Assembly (NCBI RefSeq): GCF_900324485.2
Contig: NC_046654.1
Coordinates: 1,718,562-1,782,561, forward strand
Direction: 5' to 3'
Length of the DNA stretch: 64,000 bases
From: Mastacembelus armatus
Lineage: Eukaryota > Chordata > Actinopteri > Synbranchiformes > Mastacembelidae
Part shown: piece after piece, positions 1 through 13,191 of the stretch
Layout: each line of letters starts with the position of its first letter
Position numbering within the stretch: the first letter of the stretch is position 1
Notes under the pieces: generated by a model
Told to the model about the DNA's origin: nothing
Seen by the model: the letters and a program-made list of their open reading frames with translations, nothing else
Database searches by the model: none
Program-made: the position numbers and the translations under genes

Positions 1-2966
1 GAAGTGTCACGCTAAAGTGAAGTTGTACATAAATCCAGCAGAGGTTGAACATGATAAACAAGAAACTGTACTTTACTCCATAGAGCATCTCTCCAATTAA
101 CAAGAGCATCACATAATTAATTCTAAAAGATACTGTGTAAATATTAGAAATAGTATCAGCTTTAATTAAGGATTAGCACAGATACCAAGGTCACAATAAA
201 TGTAATTAAGACCACAGGCGTTAAAATCTCTAGAAGAAAACACAACAGGAGTTGCTGACTGCCATTAAGTGAAATAAGGCCACTTTAAACTGTCCTAAGC
301 AGCACAGACACACTTTAAGTCACTAAAGAGTATTTTAGGACTTCTACAGTGATAGCAGTGGAGATAAAAATACCATCAACTGGGATAGGGTCAGCATTAA
401 ATACCACAGACACACCACAAAAAACAAAAACAACATTCAAAAAGCCTGTAGAAACCTCAGGACATCTGCATTTAAAAAAACAAACAAAAAAAAAAAAACA
501 CCATTTCCATTCTTCCAGCTAATAACTTCCTGTAGGAGAAAGAAAATCCTGTTTAATGTGATCCTTTCCTTTTCCGTGGCTACTCACAAAGCTGCGGTGT
601 CTCCTGGCAGCCTGCGCGCCCGTCATGTTTCAGCAGGAACACGCTGATGATTCCCATAGAGATTCCCACAACACCAGATTTTCCCAACTCAGAGCCCCGA
701 TAACCACAGAGAGACAGCAGGAGGGGGAACGCTCAGGTCCCAGTCAAGCCCACTATGGCCAGGACACCAGAACCGGAAACCAGAACTCATCCTTTCAGAT
801 TAAAAGCATCTAGTGAGACACCATCTCTGTGCCCAGCTCATGATTAGGACTCTCTTGCTTACAATTGCTAACGAAATGTTAAAACACGGTTTTACTTCTT
901 CATAATCTGTTTAATTACTCCTGCACCTAACAATTATAATTAACAGTCATTTGATAATTTATAATTCAACCGTTTTCTGAGCACAGATGCTGAAATTTTT
1001 CCAGTTCCAAAAAAATCTAACCTCACTTTAAAGTGAATATATTTGGGTTTGGAATTATTGGTCTATCTGATGTCACATAGGACTTAGGAAATAGTGAAAA
1101 AAGTCCAAATTTCCATGAGATTACAAACAGCTAATTGATTGATCGTAGAAATGAACAGGAGACTAATCACCAATAAACTAATGATTAGTTGTAGCCCTAG
1201 ATTTTTTTTTAAGACCAGGAAACTGTGAGACTATGTTCACTAGGAGCACGAGCTGAAGCCTTCAACTGTCTTTGTGTCAAAAACCCAAACATATAAAATT
1301 GTCCATAAACCTGCACATTTTCACATTCAAGAACCTGAAACCATCAAATCTTTGGTATTTCCACATGAAGCGTTGCCTAATTATTTACTAATTATCAAAA
1401 CTGATTCACCTGCTGAAATACTGCAGCATTAATTTAACATATTATTTTCCCTGCTTTCATCATTGCTTCCACTGGTTTTATGTGGCTTCCCCAGCTACTG
1501 ATGCTTTACATTTGCTGCCACTTAAATGGCCTAATTTGCCCCTAGGGCCCAATAAAATTTCACCGCATCTTATCTGCCTCAGTGCCCTGTTTGTGCACTG
1601 AGAGTTTTATCTCCAGCTGACTCTCCTCTGCTGCTATGATGAGTCATGAGATTCGGATGATATCACATGTAGAAATTACGTGGCTGCAGCTTCACAGATG
1701 GGATATGGGGAGAAAAATAAACGCATGACAAAGCTACAGCACCATGGACATAAGCAGGATGCAAATTTAAATAAATTCAACAGTTGCATGTGGCAAAAAC
1801 AGCGCAAGAACGAAAAATTGTGGATTTTAGAAATGGACAAAGCAGCTAATAGACACAAACCTTAAATTTACAACATTTAGATCAACTTAAAAGTTTTTAT
1901 ATGTGGAACATCTATGACACCAACCAACAGCTTTTCAATATTAATTACTTTGTCAAATATTTGCACAATTACTAATATATATTATATTAAATTGCTTGAT
2001 TTGTTCAGCTAACAGACAAAAACAAGTTGACTGTTAAAGCAGAAAATTCGCACATTTGAGAAGTAAATGTTTTTTATAACTGAAAATGACAAATGACTAA
2101 TCAATATGATGGACTGAAAACTGTCAATGTAACAATTATTGTTTAGGTTCACATTTTCCACCACTTTTGCTTCAAACTTAATATAATATATTATTGGTTT
2201 TAAACTATTGGTCTGAGGAAATAATCAATTTTAACTCATTAATTTGGGCATTTTTAATGCCACTGTTCATTTGAATATGACAAAAATGTGCGTTGTGGGA
2301 ATGAAATAGTATACGTGAAATATAATTAATTATAAAACGATATTAATAATTGTTAGGGACATGTCTATCGATTCTATATTTGTGACACGATCATTTTTTT
2401 AACTATTTGCTGCTAGGGATAAAAATCTTAATTTAATTGTGAAAATGCTGACCGGAAGTGCTTCCTGATGAAGATTTTACTGTGCACAGGGGGCGGGACA
2501 AACGAGTCCATATTTGGAAGCTGAGCGGTTAAAATCTTTGAGTGACAGCTGAGACAGCCAATAGCCAGGCTGAGAAGAAACTACTGCTGCCTGCCAGGAC
2601 CAGCAGGCAAAGTACTGTAGTTTTGTTCTTGGTTGGGCCTATATCTCCTCCTGAGTACATCCCAGTTACCTGCAGTCACAGTAAAAATCACTACTCTACG
2701 AGAAAACTACGAATAATATGAAAATACGTCCCCACGTTAACAAAGAGGAAAATCCCAGGGCGTGCTGGACATAGAGGATATGCTTGTTTACGGTTTACCA
2801 ACAAAGTGTAACCCCCAGTGTGAGACAACCAGCTCTCATCCTGCCCAGTAACAAACAAACACACCAATAGAATTCACAATTATTAGAAAATACAAATATT
2901 AACCTGCTCCTTCTTTTTGCGGCCGCGAAGCAGCAAAACAGCCCAAAAACAACCACTGATACTTAC
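1..2966 (-). other. mark3 first intron (3' part only)
   Basis: This AT-rich stretch lies downstream of the mark3 first-exon donor on the minus strand, so it should be intron 1 running off the left edge. I found no second mark3 exon: the UBA/kinase N-terminal exon would encode an easily recognised [20 protein letters not shown]-type motif. A poly-A run lies near 475-500. A GC-richer patch at 2480-2600 has a GC box-like GGGCGGG and a CCAAT motif, but no exon was identified there. Confidence 0.6.
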
Positions 2967-3017
2967 ACTTTCCGCCACCTTCTCGTTGACCGTCGGTAAA
3001 GGAGTTTTTGTTGACAT
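2967..3017 (-). CDS. mark3: MAP/microtubule affinity-regulating kinase 3, first coding exon (partial gene)
   Basis: The exon encodes [17 protein letters not shown] (17 codons) and ends at a clean GTAAGT donor (2966-2961). Human MARK3 begins [17 protein letters not shown] and, as I recall it, its first coding exon is also 17 codons, so the match covers sequence, length and splice position. MARK3 is a Ser/Thr kinase of the PAR-1 family that phosphorylates MAPs and CDC25C; the kinase, UBA and KA1 domains would lie beyond the left edge. Synteny supports the call, since MARK3 directly follows EIF5 on the same strand in human as here. The start codon has A at -3. The frame is open for about 40 codons upstream of this ATG, but the ATG at 3017 is preferred because homology begins there. 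Confidence 0.88.
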
Positions 3018-3600
3018 CTTCGAGTCCTTCCTGAGGTCCAAAATCCACCGGCACCGTCTTGGACACGAAGTTAAACGATAGCTTCGCTTTGCAGCTCTGC
3101 CCCGGTAAACCGTCTCAGCATGGACCGACACGATCTTCAAACCAGACCGGACGTGTTCGAGCCGAGCACCTGAGCCGTTAGGGACCGGAAAAAAACGAGC
3201 ATAATAATCTTACAATCGGTCTTTACATGGCGAGTACACGGTGTTCAAACGAAACCAGAGTCCGTCGGTCCGTTTGGGTTCGGGTCAGTGAAGCTAACTA
3301 ACTAAACTAACGTTGAGGCGCTGTCGGTCGCCACTTCCAAAAATCACAAAAAAACTCTAGCTAGAAACGAGCCATGGCGCCCGGTGTCACCGGTGGATGT
3401 TTCGTGGGGGGGGATTCAAAAGGCTCGGGCGGCTGAGAGACTCGCAGTGGGCTCGGTTTCTTCCATCTCCGGCGGCCCAAAGTGAAGCTGGTTCGTCTGT
3501 TTTAGGTGGGACCAAAATGGCTACTCAGCGGCTGGGCTGGATTAGGCTGCGTTCACGGACCCCGCCCCGGCTCTGAAAACACAGCTTTCAGGACCCGCCG
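3018..3600 (-). promoter_or_regulatory. mark3 CpG-rich promoter and 5' leader
   Basis: Upstream of the mark3 ATG the sequence turns CpG-rich, in contrast to the AT-rich intron and the AT-rich region beyond 3600. It contains GC-box-like runs near 3400-3460 and an AAAATGGCT motif (about 3513, plus) resembling a YY1 site. There is no TATA box. I read it as a housekeeping-type CpG-island promoter; the exact start site cannot be placed. Confidence 0.6.
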
Positions 3601-5320
3601 ACCAACCAACAGCTGTTTTATTATTTCTATTTTATTAAATGTATTATTTTTGGTCAATTAATTAAATACCCCCATCGTTCCTGCATAAACAGGGAGAAGC
3701 AGCGTTTCGGTTTTATGTAGCTCAAGTCTGGAATAGTCTTCCTGATGACTCTGACCATGTTTAAGTCCAGGTTTAAAACTTCTTTTTAGCTCTGCATGTG
3801 GCAGCTGAGAGTGTTTTATCTGCATTCGTTCTCTTGTCATTTCATTTTAAGTTAATTTTTTATTAAATTCTTGCCTATGTACTTTGAACTTAAGGGAATG
3901 TTTGGAAGTTTTGCTTAATACTCTAGTTGAATGTGTTTGTCTGACTCTGTGTGTCAGCAGGCTGGTGATCTGTCCAGGGTGTACGGTCCATGCTAACCTG
4001 GATGTTTCAGGATAAGGAGCAAAGAAAAAGGATGGATAGGATGGAAATTACTTGAATTATTATCAAAATAGCAGCTGCAGCTCCGCCCAGAATCATCATC
4101 ATAAATAAATTTTTTCAGCACTTAAAGATTATGACAAAAATTCATTTTAAACTAAACTATATCTTTGTATGAGCTAATTAAAGCAGGGTTGGGGATTTTG
4201 CTTTTTCCAGTTATTCCAGGGGATGTGGAACAAAAAACTGTTCTGAATCCAGTTTCATGTGCATTATTTCTCAACAATATATATATTTATACTCCCAACA
4301 GTATATTTATTTGTATTTCATACCAATAAAGCAAAATAGTATACCAGTTTGTGTACTACTGATTTCAAGGTTTTCAGGGAAGCTGTGGCAGGTTTGCTGT
4401 GCTGAACGGGAAATGTCATGTAATGTCCCACGGCACCTGAACGCAGCAGCGGGGTGTCCAGCTGAACGGGAGGACGTGAGGAAACCAGTTGACCCCAGTC
4501 CCATCGGACCCGAGTACAAAGACTGTGTCATCATTCAGGAGGAAACGTCTCTGCAGGAATTTATTTGGTTTCAGAGGAAACATATGTACTGTGGATAAGA
4601 CCCAGACCCCCTTTTAATCAAACCTGTTTTCACACCAGCTGATTTATATTTTAACTTAAATACTCTCATTTTTTTAATTAACATAACCTGGAAAAGGTGA
4701 AATAAAAGCCACGTGCATCAACAATTTATTTACTTATGTTTAATACGCATTCTCCTTTTGCTTAAACTGTCCAATCATATGAACAAATATTTAGTTGAAC
4801 CATTTCCTGATAGAAACTTTAACTGTCCACCCTCTGACACAAACACAACTTTAAACAGAGATTCTTTAGGAGAAATGTAAAATCTGTTGCAAAACGCCCA
4901 AGAGGCTGCAGCAAAATTGTACAAAACCACAACCAAAGACATGTAATTCCACATTAATCTCATTGTGGACAACAGAAAGCCTTCAGACTCAAAAGGTTTT
5001 AGGAAAAGTCTTTAAATGATCCAACTCATGCATGACCTATTAATTCCTTTATTGAGTTTAAGATGATGTATTTTTTTTGTCCAATGAACAAAACCCAAAG
5101 AAATTCAATGAACTATATATAAACTATAGACGAACTGTATGGACCATAACTTTACAAGACAAACCCCCCCCAGCAAATCCTCACATTTAAGACACTGGAA
5201 GCAAAGACTTTCCTGTTAACTGCTGGCGATTCATTGTTTTTAACTATGGAAAACCTGCAGCTATGATCGACGTGCAGGATATTAATCAAACGACCATGTG
5301 GTAGGATAGCAAAACATTCA
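3601..5320. other. gene-free spacer between mark3 promoter and eif5 3' end
   Basis: AT-rich sequence with no coding exon I can support. It holds a short dispersed repeat (3955-4040) and the region beyond the likely eif5 poly(A) site. ORFs of 60-113 codons here have no recognisable domains. Confidence 0.5.
3955..4040 (-). repeat. fragment of a dispersed fish repeat
   Basis: Contains gctggtgatctgtccaggg followed later by aaggatggatagg. This is the reverse complement of the head of the repeat better preserved at 17725-17995 and 34720-34810. It is diverged and truncated. Family name not assigned. Confidence 0.5.
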
Positions 5321-5323
5321 TTC

Positions 5324-5329
5324 TTTATT
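5324..5329 (-). terminator. candidate eif5 polyadenylation signal
   Basis: TTTATT on plus (AATAAA on minus), about 315 bp downstream of the eif5 stop. Further AATAAA-type hexamers exist farther left, so a longer 3' UTR is possible. Confidence 0.4.
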
Positions 5330-5641
5330 GACTGGAAAAATACAGGGACCAAAAAAAAAAGAAAAAAAAAACCAAAACATGTGCAGTTAAATTGATACCC
5401 GAAAACACCCATGATTAAAACCCCAAAGCAAACTTCATTTCATGGACTGAATACATCTCGAAACGAGCGAGTTAATGTGCCGCAAGTAAAGCGCTACGTT
5501 ACATCATGCCACAAAGCAGAGGAGGGTGAGGGTGGGGAAGGTAGTAAAGGAAGGAAAAGCCAGGCTGTTCAGGTCATTACAGAGCATCGCAGGTCAAAGC
5601 CACAACAAGAAAAGTATCATCATCATCATCATCTGAGTCGC

Positions 5642-8600
5642 TCAGATCGCATCTATGTCAATGTCGTCGTCTTCTTTCTCAGGCGTGTGTGGTTTCACAG
5701 TCTCCACTTTGAGCTCCCGGGCAGAGGACGAGTACACCACCTGAGGACGGAGAACAGCAGGTCACACGTCTCCTCCATTAGCTAAAACTCACTGAACCTT
5801 CACCGCTCGGCTCCAAAGATACGTAAAAATGTGTTTGCCAACACATTTTCTGATAATTTAATCTAACTCATCTGTTTCAGTTCTCATGTTAAAGCTTCTA
5901 CTGAACCACTGAAGGTTTGAGGAGACAAATGAAGTGAAGTGTCTCGGGACGTTATGTAAAATTAGAAAAAAATAAAAATAAAAAAAATGATTTGAGTTAA
6001 AAATTCAGTGTTGGTACCAAAAATGTTTTGATCCTGATTGAAAGTCAGTGTCTTCAGCATTTTACACTGAACACGTGACCTTCAGGGGGTGTAAACCTGA
6101 ACCACATTTAGACCAAAGTAACCTTAACTATAACTCAAGTTATATTCTGGTGTAAAACTAAAAATATTACTGAAATAAAGTAGATTCAACATTTGCATGT
6201 AAACAAAATGTCAATTTAAAACAATTTGTTTTCTACATAAAATCATTTCGATTCATTATTTCTGTCCATTTACCTCAACGTTCTCATCTTCCTCCACCTC
6301 CTCTTCCTCACTGCCCCCGCTCTCCTCCTCGGCCTCCTTCAGCCATTTGACAAACGGCGCGGCCTTGGCGTGGATCTCTTTGGCAAGTTCCTTAGAGACG
6401 TACTTCTTAGAAACCTGGTGGAGAAAAACAAAGGCGACTTCAATTATCTCACTCCTAAGTTCAGCGTGGTGCGTTCAAAGGCAAAAAGAGAATCCCAACG
6501 CCTGCGTGCACAACGTTTGATGAGTGTTGGGATTAGTTATTTTATCTCCTGCACTGTTCATCATCAGCTTAACAGCTTAATCACCATCAGCAAAATCAGC
6601 TTTAATCAAACAATGACTTGACAAACCCACAGTTACTACGCACAAATTTAACTTTCATCAAATTAAATTTAAAGAAACTTTAAGGGATTTTTATCTTAAT
6701 CTGTAGGAAGCCAGTGTCAGTGAGCCACCTTCTCTGCCCAGGCGACTATGACGTCCTCCTCCAGCAGGTCAGCGTCGTACAGGTCCTTGAGGATGATGGG
6801 AACTCGTGGCAGCAGCTGGACCTGATGCAGCTTCACGACACACTCAAAGCCTCCCATCAGGTACTTCTGGGCCTTCTTGTTGTTGTGGCAGAACTGAAGT
6901 GGAATGCAATCAGAAAAAGGTCAGGGGGAGGAAGAAAGAGTTTACCCTAAGTCTTCATATTGATGAGAGCTAAGACACGGTTCACTGAGTTCACGTGTAA
7001 AACGTCAGGCTGCAGTTACTGAAATGTTTAGAGGTGCAGCAGAAAAGGTCAGAAAATGATCCTGTACAGCTGAACTTTTCAATTCACGTGGGCCCAGAAT
7101 AAAGACGAACTATGGTCATCCAACGTACTCGCAGGAAGTGGCGTTTGTACTTCTTGATCTGGTCACGGATGTTCTCGTCGAAGAGCAGCTCGCTCAGGAT
7201 GAGAGGGCCCATGGCCTTCACATCCAGACGTTCAGCCTCCGCCAAGATATCCTTATCAGCCCCGTCGATGGTTCCACTCTCCTTCTTTTGCTGTGGATAG
7301 AAGAAAAGTTAGGAGGTGGCTACATAAAGTGTTTTCTTTAATTCTTATGTCAAAAATTGAAACTTTAAACCGATAAGCTAATTAGATTCTAAAATAAAAC
7401 TATGATTGTCTCCATAATTCAAACTCCTCAAGATTCTTCTGGGTAACACTGGCAGATATGTGAGGAAAACAAATGTCCAAGCAGAAGGTAAACCTAATTC
7501 AGAGCTGTTACTTTTACAAAGTTGTAGAACAGGTTGACCCTCTCCTCCAGGGGTTTCTCCAGGTCGTCGCTGAGCGTCAGGTTCTTAGCGTGGTCGCTGA
7601 TCTCCTCCATTCGCCTCCTCTGGGCCTCCTCCGTCGTCTCCTCTGCCCAGTCTTCGTCGTCGTCGTCTCCGTCCTGACGGACGGTCAGAAGAAAGTGACA
7701 TTCAGCGAGTGAGGAAAGTGACTTCTGCTAAATTAGAGTAAAACATCTCCCAAACTGGCAGAGAGACAAGTGCTCAGACTAAAGTGATTCCTTGTGAGCC
7801 TGAGCTGACAGTCTGAACTGTTTGAAGAAAGATTAGCTCAAAATGACCTCCAGATGTGAGGGCTGCACTGCAAACATCTGTGCAGGTTTGTCATCCTGTT
7901 GTAAAGATTTGATCTATTTGAAAAGAAAAGTTGGATTTTAATAAAAATGATTTAAACGAAGTGTAAATATGTCACACAGTAGAGTGGGCTGTTAAAAATG
8001 ACCGATTGATTCCTACAAGAGAAGCTGAGTCAACAGGTCAGCACTATGTAAAACCTTCAGGATTCCTCAGCAGAACTAACCAGGAGTTTGAGGTTGGTCT
8101 CAAAATGAACCGTTACTGTCCTTCTGGGATCTAACAAGCATGTGAACAATTATGAGAGTTCCCTTAACTCAATGAGAACGACAGACTGAAATACTGACTA
8201 AGGTCTGACTGAGTGCTCATGATTAAAACCAGCACCTGACTAACTACATCACTGAACTCAGGGACCACAGGGTCTGAGAAAACACATGACCAAGATTAAG
8301 ACTTTGCAGCTCTGGACTGTGTTGGTGACCCATCAATCCAGCACCAGACCCTGGTGGGTCTCAGAGCCCAGTAAGAAACCTGGTAAGGTAGGAAAAACCC
8401 ACCACAGCCTGAGGGGCGTCAAAGTTGTCGTGGTTCCCAGCTTCTCCACTGCCAGAGCCGTTCTCCTTGTCCTTCTTGCGGTTCTTCTTTTCCTTTTCCT
8501 TCTTCACAGATGCAGATCCACTATCATTGCTCTCTGTTGGGAGAAACAAACTGCTTTCATCAGAACTGTCCTGCTGCCTGAGCATCATTTACACTAATCA

Positions 8601-10199
8601 CTGCATGAAAGAGTGGAAGTGAGTGGACGACAATGTCAGTCCCATCTTTTCATACGTTGTGTTGCGGTTTGTGTTAAATGAAGAAACCCACGTGTGAAGC
8701 TTCATACGTCACTGGCGCTTCACAAAGTGCCTTGAGTTTTTAAAGTTTGGCAGTTAAAAGGAAAACTGGTGGACTAAGGAGAGAAAACGACAGAACTAAA
8801 CACTGAAAAGAACATTTTCACGTAACAATTTAAAGAATCCTTTAGGCTTGACTCATTTGATAAGAGAAGAGAAGAGAAGCCAACCATCGAATCCAGTTGG
8901 GTTGGTGCACATTTGATCAACACGAACAAGGAAAACCTCACCTGGTGGGTTTTTGAGGATGAATGTGCAGAGTTTGTGTCTGGTGTCGAGCATGCCGCGG
9001 TATCCACAGGCCTTACAGGAAGTGCCAATAGTTTGTTTCTTGGGATTGACATGCTGTAAGACACACACAAAACTTTATTAGAATTACAAGGAGAAACAAT
9101 TGTCATTTACCTCCAATCATCTTGTTCAAATGAACTCAATACAACAGAGACTGGAACAAAGGTCTTATTGGGACCAAACATTAGTGCAGCACTTCACGCC
9201 TCAGACTTGGGTTAGAGCTGCTGCAGAACATTTACCAGATCAGTTTCAGGGTTGTCACACTCGGCACACAGCACAAATTTTCTGATGAACCCATCAAGCA
9301 TGTCCTGCAACTTGTTCGCCTCGTGGGATCCGTTGACGATGTATCGGTCATTTTTGGTATCAAACTGGGTCTGAGCGCCGAGTTCACAACCAAAAAACTT
9401 GGTCGGGTCTGTGAAAGAGAGCAAGAAGAACGTGACTCTTGCCTGTGGCCAGATCTTAAAAAACAAAGATAATCCTGATGTGAGGAAAAGACTTTTTAAA
9501 CCTTGTTTTCTATGTGATTCACACAAATCCTCCCTCATCAGTTAGGTGTTTTACATTTCGCATAATACAAACCTTTTCCTCCACTAAAATCCTGCCTCAA
9601 GGGGGGAGACTAAATCAGTCTTACTTTAATCCATCAACACTGTTTGGCTGAGCAGTACATCTACGAGAAGTGATAACTGAGGGTGCACTGCAAATCAGAA
9701 TTTCAAAACAGAAGCGCAGCTTTGTAGCAGGGTAAGTCACCTGTGGTGCTTTTAGGTCGATGTCTCGTTACAAACTGACTTTACCACAGTGTTTGGTCTG
9801 ATGAGATGATACTACACACACTGTTACTTACATGTTGGAGGCCGGTTCAGTGCCTTTGCAACATCAACCATGTTGACAATGACCGTCTTGATTCCATTCC
9901 CTTTGCCTTCAACCTGGGTGGAGAATAAAAGCAAAAAATACAGACCATCAACTCAAGTCCAAAATGCATTTTCCCTTCAGAGAGAAGATACAGCCTCCAT
10001 TCATCAGTCCCCAACACACTGCTGTCTTTGTCAAATTGACAAAGCTGTGGTTTGTTCCTCTCCTGTAAAAACTTCAGACACTTATATCAGCTTGGACACA
10101 TAAACTCAAAACCCTGAGAAGTGTTACCTTGGCAATCAGACGGGGCATCTTGTAGCGATAGAACTGGTCTGACACGCTGCGGTTGACGTTGACAGACAT
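5642..10199 (-). CDS. eif5: Eukaryotic translation initiation factor 5, complete coding region in 10 exons
   Basis: Coding exons on minus: 10199-10128, 9913-9832, 9408-9236, 9053-8942, 8533-8403, 7673-7512, 7290-7129, 6893-6729, 6414-6274 and 5740-5642. Phases agree and total 432 aa (human 431). The protein starts [20 protein letters not shown] and carries the N-terminal GTPase-activating domain, including the [13 protein letters not shown] segment. Next come the zinc-ribbon motif [11 protein letters not shown] ... CKACGY, a Lys-rich linker ([17 protein letters not shown]), and a C-terminal W2/MIF4G-type HEAT domain ending in the acidic tail [10 protein letters not shown]. eIF5 stimulates eIF2-GTP hydrolysis in the 43S/48S complex and helps set start-codon stringency. 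All splice sites are GT-AG. It is divergent with vps29 and followed on the same strand by mark3. Confidence 0.97.
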
Positions 10200-10321
10200 T
10201 TTGGCTGGATGTTAACACTATCAGCAAAATAAAAGGATCTTGGTTGGGGATTTTTCGGGATCTTCTGTCTGGAAAAGAGGGGATGACATAAACGACTGCA
10301 AGCGTGCTCGGTCTCTGACAT
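10136..10321 (-). promoter_or_regulatory. overlapping upstream ORF in the eif5 leader (uORF1)
   Basis: The last 5' UTR exon runs from an acceptor at about 10407 to the eif5 ATG at 10199. It contains an ATG at 10321 in poor context (TTTTTC before it, T after). This opens a 61-codon frame that reads past the eif5 start in another frame and stops at 10136. Scanning ribosomes that use it would bypass eif5. Mammalian EIF5 mRNA is known to carry inhibitory upstream AUGs in poor context as part of autoregulation by eIF5 and eIF1. The arrangement here fits that scheme; function is inferred. Confidence 0.65.
10221..10289 (-). promoter_or_regulatory. second upstream ORF in the eif5 leader (uORF2)
   Basis: An ATG at 10289, also in poor context (CGTTT before it), opens a 22-codon frame ending at 10221, 21 bp before the eif5 start. 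It lies entirely in the leader exon and in a different frame from uORF1. Such a short gap would limit reinitiation at eif5. Confidence 0.6.
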
Positions 10322-10407
10322 GAAAAACGTTGTGCCGCTGTGGCCGCAAGCTCCTTGCTTGAAGGCTAGATTTCCACCACACAGGTTCCAACGGCTGCGC
10401 AACAGCT

Positions 10408-12637
10408 CTGAAAGAGGACAGGGACAAAAGCAAGCCATGTTTAATAAAAAAAGAAGTGGTTTAACAGTAACTTCATGTCTTTTAGCTTAAACCATTTATT
10501 TTGTGTAATGCACAGCTGCAACTAATAAAATAATATTGAGAAAATGTGACACCATCAGCTGCAGCCCTAATTGTGTACCCTAGACTGAATGAAGTGCGGT
10601 CTTCCTAGTAACATGTATGGATATGCAGTTATGACATTTAAGTAGCCAACAGTGCTCAGGGAGAAACATCTACTGTATTTACTGAATCTCATGACTTTAA
10701 TCACTTTGTTACCCCCATTTAAAGTTTATCTGTTTGCACCAAGGGTCTGAGAGTAATGCAATTTCGATTCCTGGTATCTGCTCTTCATGCGGCAGAACAG
10801 ACAACAAAGCAGACTTTGACTTTTAACTTGAAAATATCTGATTTGAGCTTTAATTGTGGGTCAAACTGTAGATATTTGTTGTCTTCGTATAGTTCAAATA
10901 CTAATGTGAAATCAATATGACAGTTCACAGAACAAATAGTTAACACTTATTAGTTGCGGATCCAGTCGTACATATAGGACTGATTTCAGAATGAATGTAG
11001 TCCGTTCAGTAACAGCTCACAACACACAATAACCAAATAAACCTACTTCTTGTTGTACGCAATGATTCTCTGCAGCGACAGAGGAGCCCAGACCCAAAGA
11101 CAGCTGAAGGATACTGCAGGGCGCCTTACACAAATCTTTCTGCTCTTTATCAAGTCTGAGCATAAATTCCTGGACTAACAGTTGAATTAAAATATAAAGA
11201 CAGAAGACAGATGACAAAGCCAAACCCAGAAAATACCCATGTGAGCAAAAAAAAAAAAACAAGAACAGATTAGTCCAAAGTAGAAAAATAAAACCCAGAC
11301 AAGAGTGGACGCCTTTTCAAGCCTTTTTTTTTTTTTTGGACCATACATACACAAAAGAGGTTTTAGTGAAAGCCCTTTGTCCTACATGTGGGGGGGGGGC
11401 CTCCGGCTTTCTCTTGTTAACAGGTCACCAACAGGAGGCCCAGCAGCCAAACAACTCTCCCCTGCTTTAACACCAACCACCCAGGCTGTGGTGGCGATTT
11501 CCTCAGCCATGTCAGTGTGATTCCACATCAAATGACTCACGACGGCTTCGTCTTGGCACACAGGCGTCCAGGGCCAGGCGTTAGAGAAGGGCAGAGGTCA
11601 GGACTATTTCAGGAGGAGGCTGGTTCGCTTTACTGGCTGCTTGGTGCAGAGTGCGTCATACAGTCAGTGCACACGAGTGACTGGGGTGGGAGACGCCATT
11701 TTGAAGCAACAGAAAACATGTCACGCTGCAAAAATATCGCCAGGAAGACTAGGACCACCACCACACGTCTCACTACACATTTAAAACAGGTCTTGAATTG
11801 TTCCCACAACTCACCGTTTCTGCAAAACAAAGACATAAACACAACGCTGATCGTCCAAGAGCCGCAGTGAACGGTGGTCGATGGCTGGGGCTGGTGTATT
11901 GATTGCAGCTGGGTCTTGATCGGGCTTGTGGCTCTCAAAGACGCACACTGAAACACCCTGAAGCGTCAAACGGTGCAGGTGCCAGACTCAGACACAGAAA
12001 GAGGGTATCTGGAAAGTCCTGGGGTCTGGGAGAAGAACCTTTAGGGGATGGGGGGGGGGAAGCGCAACGTTATTGTTAAACAACAAACCAAATACTAACG
12101 TTAGCACCGTCAGGTGTCACGACCGTTCTTCATCTGGGTGAGAGTAGCTCAGTAAAAGCCACTACAGCGAAATAACCGTTAAAATAATAACAGTTACAGT
12201 TAAACAGCTACGTCAAGCAGCTTTAAAAATCTACGTCAGTAAGAAGCTAACTGGCTAAAGCTAACGTCACACGTGTTTCTTCGCTAAATTCCCCAGAATT
12301 AAAACACGCTTAGTAATTTATGAAACCACGGTTAGTTTTAAAGAGATGTGATACGATTTACAAATAAATATCTAATTACAGCTTCGCCTTCAGTCTCACC
12401 CGTTATGAAAGCTCATAACAGTAGGACACCAGGTAATAGTCAGAGCCCAGATGCTAAAGTGAAGCTAATAGGTAGCCGAGAGCTGTCGACACGGTGAAAA
12501 CAACTTAACGTTAACAACGTCGCATTTTTTAATTATGACTAGCTAACTACCTACATTTTCTCCGTGGAACTACAACAATGGATGTAAAATCCACGTCGGA
12601 GTGAGCCGAGGAAAATGTGATGAAATTAATTCCTACC
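10408..12637 (-). other. eif5 5' UTR intron
   Basis: Bounded by a donor AAAG|GTAGGA (exon base 12637, minus) and an acceptor CTCTTTCAG| (exon base 10407). The splice puts a non-coding first exon in front of the leader exon that carries the uORFs, as in other vertebrate eif5 genes. The intron holds a T-run near 11325, a G-run near 11390, and no coding exon that I recognise. Confidence 0.6.
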
Positions 12638-13191
12638 TTTCCTCTCGAATGTTCTGCGCGATGCTGTTATTCACGTCGCTTTTACTGGCGTTGTCAAGCT
12701 AACAGCTACAAGCTACTTCCGGTGATATTTCAAATTAAACGCCAGCGTTTACCGTTATACGTCACATGTTTATGTGGTACTTGATTCCATTAAGATATAT
12801 ATATTATACGGAAGTATGGATTTAGTAAAATATTTTCAGTAAAACAATACTGAATGTATGGATGATTAAGACCGGAATGAAATGATGATGGAATGATCTT
12901 TTTTGCTAGTTTTCCAGTTTTCTATAATAGTCACCTCAGCATTTAGGGATATTCAGACGTCAGGTCAGTCTTGTATCCCCGGGCTCGGTTCATCCATTAT
13001 CGAGGCCCTTATGGCGAAAGCTACAGCAGAAGTATCTGTTGACCTCTTTACTATTTTGAAAGGACCAAAGGACGTATTTTATATAGCTTGACGCACGCTC
13101 TAAAACACTCTCCTCCCATTGGCTGACGGCGTGACGTTGTACGTGCGTATGTGCTTCCGCAACTTGACTAGCAGAAACAGCAAAATAGAAG
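12638..13191. promoter_or_regulatory. shared divergent promoter of eif5 (minus) and vps29 (plus)
   Basis: About 550 bp separate the end of the non-coding eif5 exon from the vps29 start codon, so both start sites must lie inside. The region has CpGs and ATGGCG-type YY1-like motifs (cccttatggcg near 13005; AAAATGGCG at 13203-13211 just inside the vps29 intron). The TATATAG at about 13080-13086 may be a TATA-like element for vps29, but this is uncertain. Confidence 0.55.

Noticed and set aside
625-813. 62-codon ORF (and, on minus near 630-560, a frame MTGAQAARRHRSF before a GTGAGT) in mark3 intron 1
   Set aside because: No family recognised on either strand. A lone start plus donor is easy to find by chance.
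2883-3140. Longer ORF around the mark3 first exon
   Set aside because: Homology starts at the ATG at 3017 and stops at the splice donor. The extension relies on a TTG start and on intron sequence.
12903-13091. 62-codon ORF in the eif5/vps29 promoter
   Set aside because: Lies in the divergent promoter, no domain, and the vps29 start is supported elsewhere.
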